DNA from: Aquirickettsiella gammari
GTDB taxonomy: Bacteria; Pseudomonadota; Gammaproteobacteria; Diplorickettsiales; Diplorickettsiaceae
Direction of reading: 5' to 3'
Length of the DNA: 64,000 bases
NCBI GenBank assembly: GCA_963701065.1
Contig: OY969558.1
Span: 124,001-188,000 of the forward strand
Below, one piece after another: positions 35,786-44,394 of the stretch. A program made the position numbers and the translations under genes. Below the pieces are notes generated by a model. That model was not told the DNA's origin and did no database searches. It saw only the letters and a list, made by a program, of their open reading frames with translations. Each line of letters starts with the position of its first letter. Position 1 is the first letter of the stretch.

Positions 35786-36742
35786 GTGTCTGAAATGATG
35801 ATCTTCACTGGGAATGCCAATCGATCTTTGGCCGAAAAAGTAGCTCAGCATTTAGGCAAGGAGTTAGGTAAAGCGACCGTTGGACATTTTAGTGACGGCG
35901 AAATCATGGTGGAAATTTTAGAGAACGTCAGAGGACAAGATGTATTTATTATGCAACCGACTTGTCCACCGGTTAACACTAACTTAATGGAACTTATCAT
36001 TATGGCCGATGCCTTACGCAGGGCATCCGCCAAACGTATCACCGCAGTAGTGCCTTACTTTGGTTATGGCCGGCAGGATCGACGTATTCGCTCTTCACGT
36101 GTCCCTATTACCGCCAGGGTCGTCGCTGACATGATGACGGCGGTCGGTATTAGTCGATTACTCACCGTGGATCTGCATGCCGATCAAATCCAAGGATTTT
36201 TTGATATTCCGGTGGATAATGTCTATGCCACACCGGAAATCTTAAAAGACATGGAAGAACAAAAAATTTACCAAGGTCACGAACCTTTAATTGTGGTTTC
36301 ACCGGATGTAGGCGGCGTTGTGCGTGCCCGCGCGATTGCCAAACGTTTCAACGATGCGGATATTGCCATCATCGATAAACGACGCACTGGCCCTAATAAA
36401 ACCGAGGTCATGCATGTCATCGGGGAGGTAAAGGATCGAAATTGTTTACTCGTCGATGATATCGTCGATACCGGCGGAACGCTCTGCTTAGCGGCGCAAT
36501 CTTTAAAAGAAAATGGCGCAAATCGAGTCATGGCTTATTGTACCCATCCTGTCCTGTCGGGAAATGCGCTGACTGAAATTAAAAACTCGTGTATCCATGA
36601 ACTGGTTATCACCGATAGCATCCCGCTGCGCGATGAAGTCCGTCTTTGTCAAAAAATACGACAGCTCAGTCTCAGTGATATGTTAGCTAAAACCATCTGT
36701 CGTATTAATTGCGAAGAATCGGTTAGTTCGATGTTTGATTAA
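35786..36742 (+). CDS. prs: Ribose-phosphate pyrophosphokinase
   Basis: Prs makes PRPP from ribose 5-phosphate and ATP for nucleotide, His and Trp synthesis. The 318 residues start at GTG (MSEMMIFTGNANRSLAEKVA), preceded by GAGG nine bases upstream. This matches the N-terminal length of E. coli Prs; the ATGs three and four codons later are less good. Motifs: the flexible loop YFGYGRQDRRIRSSRVPI, the Mg/PPi site VDLHADQIQGFFDIPVDN, and the PRPP-binding LLVDDIVDTGGTL. No lesion is seen. Confidence 0.97.
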   Translation: MSEMMIFTGNANRSLAEKVAQHLGKELGKATVGHFSDGEIMVEILENVRGQDVFIMQPTCPPVNTNLMELIIMADALRRASAKRITAVVPYFGYGRQDRRIRSSRVPITARVVADMMTAVGISRLLTVDLHADQIQGFFDIPVDNVYATPEILKDMEEQKIYQGHEPLIVVSPDVGGVVRARAIAKRFNDADIAIIDKRRTGPNKTEVMHVIGEVKDRNCLLVDDIVDTGGTLCLAAQSLKENGANRVMAYCTHPVLSGNALTEIKNSCIHELVITDSIPLRDEVRLCQKIRQLSLSDMLAKTICRINCEESVSSMFD

Positions 36743-36809
36743 AGCGAATAATTAACCCTTATCGTGCACAATAAATTTGCTCTTAAAGGCTAGTACTTTG
36801 ATTAAAATC

Positions 36810-36824
36810 CCCGTAGACTACGGG
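36810..36824 (+). promoter_or_regulatory. Small hairpin in the rplY leader
   Basis: CCCGTAG-A-CTACGGG is a near-perfect palindrome 57 bases before the rplY start. No U-tract follows, so it is not a good terminator for prs. In E. coli L25 represses its own mRNA through leader hairpins, so an autoregulatory role is conceivable, but nothing here proves it. Confidence 0.3.
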
Positions 36825-36880
36825 CCTTAACTTAGCCTGGTCGCGGGTGTTAAGTATTTTTTGAATCTTGAGGAACTATT

Positions 36881-37609
36881 ATGTCTACTAATCATTTATT
36901 TGAACTCAACGCAGAAGTTCGAGAGGTGTTTGGGTCGGGTGCGAGCCGCCGTCTACGCCGTCTTGAAAATCGCGTGCCGGCTATTTTATATGGCGCTTCA
37001 GAACCTCCCCTGCCTGTCTCTTTAGAGCATAATCAGGTCGTACGGGCATTGGAAAATGAAGCCTTTTACTCGCATATTTTAACCATAAAAATAGACGGTG
37101 TTGAACAAAAAGCGGTACTCAAGGACCTGCAACGCCACGCTTATAAACCCCGTATCTTACATGTGGATCTGATGCGCGTTTCAGCCAAAGAAAAGATGAC
37201 TTTATCCGTGCCATTGCACTTTAAAGGCGAAGAAATTGCACCCGGTGTCAAAGAAGCCGGTGGTGTTCTGAATAAACTACTCAATAGTGTCGAAGTCCGT
37301 TGTTTACCCAGTGTCCTCCCTGAATACATTGAAATCGATGTCTCCCAATTAGGTCTGGATGAATCGATACTTTTATCACAAATCAATTTACCTACCGGGG
37401 TAGAATTAACCGCCGCTATCAGTCACGAAGATGATCGCCCTATTGCCAATATTCACATTCCACGTGCCATTGTCGAAGAAGAAACAACCGCGGCGCCTGA
37501 ATCCGCTGAAGTGCCGGCTATCAATGTCAAAGAGGATGCAGAAAAAGATGCCAATGATGCGGGCAAGGATGAAAAGAATAAAGATAAGCCTGAGTCTGGC
37601 AAAAACTAA
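36881..37609 (+). CDS. rplY: 50S ribosomal protein L25 (long, Ctc/TL5 form)
   Basis: L25 binds loop E of 5S rRNA. The 242 residues are the two-domain form: an N-terminal L25 domain (about 5-95, EVREVFGSGASRRLRRLENR, VPAILYG, VLKDLQRHAYKPRILHVDLM) and a C-terminal TL5 domain (about 100-195, MTLSVPLHFKGEEIAPGV, EVRCLPSVLPEYIEIDVSQL). An acidic/lysine tail of about 45 residues follows (EEETTAAPESAEVP onward). GAGGA precedes the ATG by eight bases. It leads the rplY-pth-ychF run. Confidence 0.96.
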   Translation: MSTNHLFELNAEVREVFGSGASRRLRRLENRVPAILYGASEPPLPVSLEHNQVVRALENEAFYSHILTIKIDGVEQKAVLKDLQRHAYKPRILHVDLMRVSAKEKMTLSVPLHFKGEEIAPGVKEAGGVLNKLLNSVEVRCLPSVLPEYIEIDVSQLGLDESILLSQINLPTGVELTAAISHEDDRPIANIHIPRAIVEEETTAAPESAEVPAINVKEDAEKDANDAGKDEKNKDKPESGKN

Positions 37610-37627
37610 CTTAGCACTCAAACGCGT

Positions 37628-38218
37628 ATGTCAACTTATCCAATACAGTTGATTGCCGGCTTAGCCAATCCGGGTAAGGAATATGCTAAAAGCCGGCATA
37701 ATGCCGGCGCCTGGTTGCTTGAAGCCTTGTTAAAGCGAGAGTCCTTATCGACTTTAAAGACTGAAACCCGGTTTCATGGTTTTGTTTCAAGCTGGTCACT
37801 GGCGAGCGGAAAATGCTGGTTATTCGTCCCTAGCACCTATATGAATGATTCAGGTCGAGCCATCGGGGCACTCGCCAAATTTTATCGTATCCCACCTAAA
37901 TCGATACTCATTGTCCATGACGATTTGGATCTCCTGCCCGGCGTCTGTCGATTCAAACAAGGTGGTGGTGAAGGGGGACACAATGGCTTAAAAGATATTG
38001 TGCAGCATTTACAATCGAAAGAATTTTGGCGTCTACGCTTAGGCATAGGTCATCCCGGACAACGCGACAGGGTACACGATTATGTATTAAGCGCACCTTC
38101 CATCACTGATCGGCAGAAAATAGAGGCCTCCATCGATCGCGCACTGGATACCTTGCCCACTTTCGTGCAAGGCAATCAGCAACAAGCGCTACAAATTTTA
38201 CACACGCAAGAAGAATAA
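37628..38218 (+). CDS. pth: Peptidyl-tRNA hydrolase
   Basis: Pth frees tRNA from peptidyl-tRNA dropped by ribosomes. The 196 residues carry the catalytic region IAGLANPGKEYAKSRHNAGA, with the His of RHNAGAW and the Asn of LANPG. FVPSTYMNDSGRAI, LIVHDDLDLLPG (catalytic Asp) and GGGEGGHNGLKDI complete the site. It lies 18 bases after rplY and 12 bases ahead of ychF. Confidence 0.97.
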   Translation: MSTYPIQLIAGLANPGKEYAKSRHNAGAWLLEALLKRESLSTLKTETRFHGFVSSWSLASGKCWLFVPSTYMNDSGRAIGALAKFYRIPPKSILIVHDDLDLLPGVCRFKQGGGEGGHNGLKDIVQHLQSKEFWRLRLGIGHPGQRDRVHDYVLSAPSITDRQKIEASIDRALDTLPTFVQGNQQQALQILHTQEE

Positions 38219-38230
38219 CCGGAACAACGT

Positions 38231-39322
38231 ATGGGATTTAAATGTGGCATCGTAGGACTTCCTAATGTAGGAAAATCAACTTTGTTTAATGCCTTAACCA
38301 AAGCAGGAATCGCCGCGGCAAACTATCCTTTTTGTACTATAGAACCTAATCTAGGCATAGTCCCTGTCCCCGATCCAAGGCTACAGGAATTAGCTCAGAT
38401 TGTTAAACCACAACGCATATTACCGACCAGTATGGAATTCGTTGATATAGCCGGTTTAGTGGCAGGAGCGGCACAAGGTGAAGGTTTAGGCAATAAATTT
38501 CTGGCCCATATTCGCGAAGTAGATGCGATTGCCCATGTCGTGCGTTGCTTTGAAGATGCTGATGTGACCCATGTCGCCGGAAAAATAGATCCTATCGCCG
38601 ACGTTCAAACCATCCATACTGAACTCGCTTTAGCTGATTTAGAAGTTGCCGAAAAAGCGCTATTACGACTTAATAAAGCCAGTAAATCAGTGGATAAATC
38701 GGCCTTACTGAGTAAAAATTTATTAGAACGTATTATTCCCACCCTCAATCAAGGTCAGTTGTTACGTAGCCTCACTTTGAGTGCCGATGAATTAGCTCTA
38801 TTACGTCCTTATTCTTTTTTAACCTTAAAATCCACACTCTATATTGCTAATGTGGATGAAAATGGCTTTGTTAATAACCCGCTACTGGATCAACTAAACG
38901 AATATGCAAGACAAGAAAACGCCCAGTTAGTGGCTATTTGCGCTAAATTAGAAGAAGATTGTATCGATTTAAATGAAGCTGAGAAACAGGAATTTTTACA
39001 GGCATTTGATTTAAAAGAAACCGGCTTAGACCGCATGATACGAGCCGGTTATGATTTACTCAATTTACAAACCTTTTTTACCGCCGGCGTCAAAGAAGTG
39101 CGTGCCTGGACCGTGCATAAAGGCGCCACTGCGCCACAAGCGGCGGCATGTATCCACACCGATTTTGAAAAAGGCTTTATTCGTGCCGAAGTGATCAGCT
39201 TTAATGATTTTATTCACTATCACGGTGAACAAGGCGCAAAGATAGCAGGTAAGCGGCGTTTAGAAGGAAAGACCTATCTCGTACAAGACGGTGATGTGAT
39301 GCATTTTTTATTTAATGTTTAA
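38231..39322 (+). CDS. ychF: Redox-regulated ATPase YchF (OLA1 family)
   Basis: YchF is a translation-factor P-loop protein that hydrolyses ATP rather than GTP and binds ribosomes. The 363 residues are the normal length. Motifs: G1 GLPNVGKST at 8-16, the switch region with NYPFCTIEPN, and G3 DIAGLVAGAAQGEGLGNKFL. A coiled coil runs over about 130-200, and the C-terminal TGS domain includes VRAWTVHKGATAPQAA, IHTDFEKGFIRAEVI and VQDGDVMHFLF. It is the last gene of the block and converges on the NTPase gene with 13 bases between stops. Confidence 0.97.
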   Translation: MGFKCGIVGLPNVGKSTLFNALTKAGIAAANYPFCTIEPNLGIVPVPDPRLQELAQIVKPQRILPTSMEFVDIAGLVAGAAQGEGLGNKFLAHIREVDAIAHVVRCFEDADVTHVAGKIDPIADVQTIHTELALADLEVAEKALLRLNKASKSVDKSALLSKNLLERIIPTLNQGQLLRSLTLSADELALLRPYSFLTLKSTLYIANVDENGFVNNPLLDQLNEYARQENAQLVAICAKLEEDCIDLNEAEKQEFLQAFDLKETGLDRMIRAGYDLLNLQTFFTAGVKEVRAWTVHKGATAPQAAACIHTDFEKGFIRAEVISFNDFIHYHGEQGAKIAGKRRLEGKTYLVQDGDVMHFLFNV

Positions 39323-39335
39323 CATGCCCCCTTTT

Positions 39336-42300
39336 CTATAAAAAACCCGATTGGGCTGTGTGTGCATCACTCGTGACATCATCGAGCGTCGGATCGATCA
39401 TAGTTGAGAAGTAACTCGCTCTACCAGCGACTCGGCTCGTGGTAGCCGCCAACAAAGTATTTCTAGCTTGATGAGAAGAATGATGACGCCGTCGGTGTAG
39501 CAATTCTTGGCTCTGTCCTATACTGCTTTTAGCGGAAGAACAAGGTGTCCATAGTGAAGATTCTTTTCCCTCTTTTACACTCGATTGGGAGGAAGAATAG
39601 GGTGATCGCAGCGAAGATGCTTTTCTCTGTCTTACACTCGATCGAGAGGAAGAATAAAGCGATGGTAGCGAGGGCTCTTCCCTCCACCCGGCATGGGTTG
39701 AACCTGAAGAATAATACCTTGGTAATGGCGGCGTTTCTTCTAATGTTATATTATCTGGGCTTGATAATTGACGCGCTAGAAACGGACCTGTTTTTTCTAA
39801 TTTTGTATACGCTGGATTTGAAGAGCGGCGCGTTTTTGGCAAACATAATGGATTAAAAAATTTATAGTTATCTACAAATTGTTGAATTTTATTCCGTCGC
39901 TGTTTATTAAAAGTACAAAAGTAATCTAAAAATTTAGGATGACGAAACCTATGATAAACGGAGGCTGACACTCCATAAGTGTGCAGAAATACACATCCCT
40001 GATAACCATACTTGTAGCTCTTAAAATCCTTTCCATCCTTAAAAAGTTGCGGATCATATTTCTTAGCAAAGCACCTTTTGTATTCACGCGATTGCTCTGC
40101 GGTTAATTGCAAAAACATATTAGGCAAATCCGACGTGCTACTCGCCTTTGCATGAAACGAATCATCACGCGCAAATAATAAATCTTCGTCGATCTCTTTA
40201 ATTCCCGTTGCGGTCATTAATTCGGCCAAGTTGACGGTATAACTTAGAATACAATCATAGATACTGCGTCCATTCACAGTATTTATTCCCTTAGTTTGTT
40301 TAATTTTATCCGCCGCCTGTGTATAAAGAAGATGGGTGTACAGATGCAATAAATCTTTCTGGATGTGTTTAAGATCAGGGGTTATTTTTTCGCGCTGATA
40401 AAATCCTTCAAGATAAGGAAAAACGGCCATCGTCATCATCAAAAAAATAGCTTGACCGATCAGGTCATTTAAACCAGGAATCAGTTTTATTCGCTGATAA
40501 ATTCTTTCAACATCCGAATAAACTGAACTTAAAACGGGTTTCTCCTTTAACAATAAAAATTCACGGATATAGTTTTTTTTCGAAACTTCATTAAAAGGGG
40601 CTATGTATATTGTTTTTTCGTACTGCTCTTTTTTATCGTTAAGCGGCATCAATAGCTTTTCAGCATCCTCGTACAATTTAAATCGACTTAAACACGCGGT
40701 AAAAATACAACAACTCGCCGGAAATTTCTGATAAAGATCCTGTATCAGGCTAAAATTTACATTGGGTTGATCGATATCGTCAAAAATAAAACAAAAAATA
40801 TGCTGTTTATTTTCAAATAATAATTCGATTTCTTGCGCGTTAAAGTTATAGTAGTCTTTTAGGAGACGTTCAATTAGCTTATTTTCCGGCTTTATTAGCT
40901 GGATACTGGGTACGCTAATATAAAACGGGAGTACACGATAACCTTGAGTGGAGAAAAGTGGTGTTTTTAATAAGTATTGGCTCAGGTGTACTGAGAAACT
41001 TGTTTTACCCGATCCAGCCTCTGCTAAAATCAATACGGTTTTTTTATCAGGATTTGTGATGTAAGAAATCACTTTAGTTAATAATAAAAACCTGTTTTCA
41101 GTCGCAGTAGCCGGATCGTAACACGCATCAAGCGGCGTATATAAAATCGAATCGTCTACTGTCACTATCGTTGCTAAGTGATCTTTTAACCGCGCGAGCA
41201 TAGATTCAAAAAAAAGCTCTCCTCCCATGACAGTAAACATTCTTTCTTTCAAACATCCAATATTTCTCTTAAAATCTACTTGCCTTGCTTCCGATACCGT
41301 GACGCTTTCTATCGTTGCCAGTAGTACAACTTTTAGATCCGTGATACTTTTTTCTAGATTGCTTAAGCTCTCTGTAATGTCATCTCGGATATATAGGCTT
41401 ATTTCTTCCAACCTCTGTACTAAAGCGGCTTCCGAGGCGTCATGATGTTGGCTGACCAGATCAAATAGCCGTTCTTTTTTCGCTTCAAGTTCTTCCTCGC
41501 TTAAGTAAATAAGGCTTAAGCGATTGAAAGTCGTTGCGGTAAAGCAGTTTTTTTTCTTATACTGCCTATTTTCAAATAGGGTTATTTTACGATCTATTCC
41601 CCATTGGATCGTATTACCCTCTTCTTCCCAGTCAAAAACCAAGCGAAAATCAGAAATATCTTGCGCGTGTTTTTTTTGATAACAATAATTTTCGTCGTGG
41701 TCGACTATTTTCAATATCGGCGTTTCTTGGTAGAGTCGTTTAGTCGATAAGCCATTATCTAATACGCCGCCCAAATGTCGATTAGGGATTGAAAAAATAT
41801 TTTTATGCCTTTTGGATTTGCCTAAGATAACCGCTTTAGTAATATTAGCCGGTGTAAAAAAATCTTCGTCTAATACAGATGATTTTTTTTTAAAATAATT
41901 AAACGCTCTATCGACGGCATCGTGTGCTAACTTAAATAGAGCAAACTCATAGCTACCATGAGCAGTCGCCTGGATAAATTTTATTTCAAAGCTTTTACAA
42001 ATAAGAATACCCGCTTCGATCAAATTTTTTCTTATTTTAATTTTATTTTCCTGATAAACATCTAAAAGATCTATTATGCTCGTAAGTTTCTTTCTATTAT
42101 AGTGAACACCGATATCAGATACAGTCAGAGAAAGTAGCGGCAGCATCAATGAAGCGCTGGTAGGCGCACCCACGGCTGCACCCACGGGCGCACCCACGCT
42201 TGCACTGGTTGCGCTCGTTGCACTTAATAAGGTTCCTGTTGTGATGATTCGAATAATACAACTAACCAGATCGGCCCATTTACCGGGTTTTGGTGTTTTA

Positions 42301-42427
42301 TCGATTAAGCTTCGGTGGTAAGTTTGTAGAGACTCTTCAAAAAAAAAACAAACAATCTAACAAATTTTTCTAAATGCTCTTCGGTTTTATCATCCGGTAA
42401 CGGCATATGCAGATTTTTTCCCAACAT
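39336..42427 (-). CDS. Large NACHT-like NTPase with Ser-rich repeat tail; frame broken at a homopolymer
   Basis: The uninterrupted frame begins only at a GTG at 42197 (953 residues), but coding similarity continues upstream. Frame 1 runs from an ATG at 42427 or 42406 (MPLPDDKTEEHLEKFVRLFV) into a run of ten T on the coding strand. The sequence after the run (EESLQTYHRSLIDKTPKPGK, then WADLVSCIIRIITTG) is in the frame that leads into the GTG. One extra T would join them into about 1,030 residues. Numbering from the GTG: an alpha-helical region to ~340, Walker A AEAGSGKTSFS at 393-403, Walker B CFIFDD at 469-474, and a sensor-like CCIFTACLSRF near 496, as in NACHT/STAND ATPases. A helical part follows, then a Ser-rich repeat tail. 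No signal peptide. A secreted effector or STAND protein is possible; no family beyond the NTPase is recognised. Confidence 0.7.
39507..39677 (-). repeat. Three 19-residue Ser-rich tandem repeats in the NTPase tail
   Basis: The units are EPSLPSLYSSSRSSVRQRK, ASSLRSPYSSSQSSVKEGK and ESSLWTPCSSAKSSIGQSQ (57 bases each). Pattern: S-S-L-x-S/T-P-Y-S-S-S-x-S-S-V/I with a basic end. Weaker partial units flank them. The composition suggests a disordered, possibly phosphorylated tail. Confidence 0.8.
42339..42348 (-). repeat. Run of ten A (T on the coding strand) at a frameshift
   Basis: The run separates two coding frames of the NTPase gene that are one base out of register. With eleven T the frames join seamlessly; with ten the upstream frame fails soon after the run and the downstream frame has a TAG just ahead of it. 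Such tracts are prone to replication slippage, polymerase slippage in transcription, and sequencing error. Confidence 0.85.
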
Positions 42428-42547
42428 CCGTGTTAAGTTAGCGGTTATTTTAACACAAAATTATATAATGAGTGAATATTCAAAAAGATAAAATGCTTGT
42501 TATGTAAATTATCATTTTGGTATTAATATTCTGATAACGATTAAGCA

Positions 42548-42575
42548 TTCACATTGAGCAAAAATTTGCTAAAAT
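42548..42575 (+). promoter_or_regulatory. Candidate sigma-70 promoter for the 42662 gene
   Basis: The -35 element TTCACA (five of six to consensus) is separated by 16 bases from the -10 element TAAAAT, which carries a TG one base upstream, as in extended -10 promoters. The implied leader is about 80 bases. It is judged by eye only. Confidence 0.45.
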
Positions 42576-42661
42576 ACACGGACAAGTTACTTTTTAGTGA
42601 TTTTATCCATTATAATCAACGCAATTTAGCCACAATAGCCTAAAAAATAATTAAACAATCT

Positions 42662-44356
42662 ATGAATCTACCTCAGTTGGATGACATTATACCGAAACGC
42701 TGGATATTATTATTACGTTATTATCTCCCGTTTTGTAAAAAACCCGCTCCTTTCTACTTTAAATGTCGCCAACTTATTAATGAGCTAAAAAGAACCTCGC
42801 CCAATCATCTTTTTCCGTTAAATAGCCTTCCTGATTTATTATTTATTCTAGATACCTATTCTAAAAATGACACGGATTTAATCTTTGTTGCCAAAAAGAT
42901 CATTGCTCTAATTAGTCCTGAACAATACCAGCAGATCGATCACTTACTATTAAAAAATATACTGCTCAAATTTGATCCTGAAAATAATCAAACGGTTATT
43001 TTAAATCAACTGCTTCTGCAAATACCGGCTAAGGCCTATAAAGACATTATTTCACTATTAACCCTGAGTAAAAATAAAGTATTCGAATTGATTAAGTGGT
43101 GTGGCCGATTAGCAGATAAATTCTCTTTAGAAGATAAATTGAATTTAATACTCTCCTTACCAGAACGACTCATTTTAAACCAAAAAACACTATTGTATTC
43201 GTTGGCATTCACCGAGCTAGAAACCCGTATTAACCCTGCTAGCGGCGATATGGCCAAAACATTAACTTGCTCTGAAGCGCTGGTAGGTTTTATTCTTAAA
43301 TGGCAAAAATATTTAAATCTTTCAACGCAATGCTTATTTAGGCTGTTTAATCAATGGCTAGAAGCAGAAAGCCAATTATTCATGTCTTATATCAATGCAC
43401 TTGATATCGACATACGATTTACTTTTTTCGAAAATTTATTAGCGAGTTATAATGACACCGCTAAAAACAACGAAAAATTTCTACGCCTCTGTCCGCAAGT
43501 ACAACGATCCTTATTTATAAATCGGCTGATTGACTATTTATTCAAATCTTTCATTCCCGAAGCAAAAGAAACACTCATCCTAACGAGAAAACCATCGGAT
43601 AAAAATGACCCCCGCTTATTGATACTAAGGAATCTACTCGAAGATTCAAGCGATTATTCGCTAAATCCATTCCAATTGCTTGCACTGATTAGTTTAACTG
43701 GAGAGCCACTTTCCTTAGAAAAGCTCAAAAAAATCAAGCTAGACGCTTACTTTTTTCTGGAATCGGCAAAAAGTTTTCCAATCGAGCTACAAGAATACGT
43801 CGCTGAAAGTAATATAAAAACTATAAAACTTTTTATACGCGAAAATATTATGCCCGAGGTTCCCGATAACAATGAACGTTATAGTATTAAGAAAAGACTA
43901 TTAGATTTTTTTCAAGATAGTTATCCTAACACCGATCAAGATCCTGTTGCGGCGTTAAGGACAATTATTGAAAAAATACCATTAAAATTTGAATCTACAT
44001 TACAAATTTTATTCACTTTATTAGAACCACTTTATTTGCTTCTAAAAAATCCAGCTATCCAAAGTTCGAAACAAAAGCGATTCATGGCCGCTGAAAAAGT
44101 ACGTTGTGAGACCGAAGAGCGCGCAGAAGCGCGGCGCGAACTTAAAAGGCGTATCGCGAGTGGTCAGCAAAGCAGCATATCCATCCAACGGATGAAAGAG
44201 CTGTATGGTCAAGAAGCTGAAACAATACAAAAAATATGGCAAAAAAAATCAGTTATACAATTTTTTGATGCGAACGATGAAATGGCACTTACAGCGGCAT
44301 CTCGAGAAGCCAAGGAACTTATCCAATTAAAGCGTGAATTTTCCGTTAGTTATTAA
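42662..44356 (+). CDS. Unrecognised 564-residue helical protein
   Basis: The protein has no signal peptide and no clear transmembrane helix. It is almost all alpha-helical, rich in L, I, K and N, with blocks of about 40-50 residues resembling a helical-repeat solenoid (SLPERLILNQKTLLYSLAFT, LLTLSKNKVFELIKWCGRLA). A charged coiled coil lies near the C-terminus (KVRCETEERAEARRELKRRI). A weak ribosome site precedes the ATG. It is divergent from the NTPase gene and convergent with a barrel-passenger gene, in an island without housekeeping genes. I do not recognise a family. An effector role would fit the setting but has no direct support. Confidence 0.65.
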   Translation: MNLPQLDDIIPKRWILLLRYYLPFCKKPAPFYFKCRQLINELKRTSPNHLFPLNSLPDLLFILDTYSKNDTDLIFVAKKIIALISPEQYQQIDHLLLKNILLKFDPENNQTVILNQLLLQIPAKAYKDIISLLTLSKNKVFELIKWCGRLADKFSLEDKLNLILSLPERLILNQKTLLYSLAFTELETRINPASGDMAKTLTCSEALVGFILKWQKYLNLSTQCLFRLFNQWLEAESQLFMSYINALDIDIRFTFFENLLASYNDTAKNNEKFLRLCPQVQRSLFINRLIDYLFKSFIPEAKETLILTRKPSDKNDPRLLILRNLLEDSSDYSLNPFQLLALISLTGEPLSLEKLKKIKLDAYFFLESAKSFPIELQEYVAESNIKTIKLFIRENIMPEVPDNNERYSIKKRLLDFFQDSYPNTDQDPVAALRTIIEKIPLKFESTLQILFTLLEPLYLLLKNPAIQSSKQKRFMAAEKVRCETEERAEARRELKRRIASGQQSSISIQRMKELYGQEAETIQKIWQKKSVIQFFDANDEMALTAASREAKELIQLKREFSVSY

Positions 44357-44394
44357 ATAAGCAATTATTTGCCCATTTTAATAACGTAACTGGC

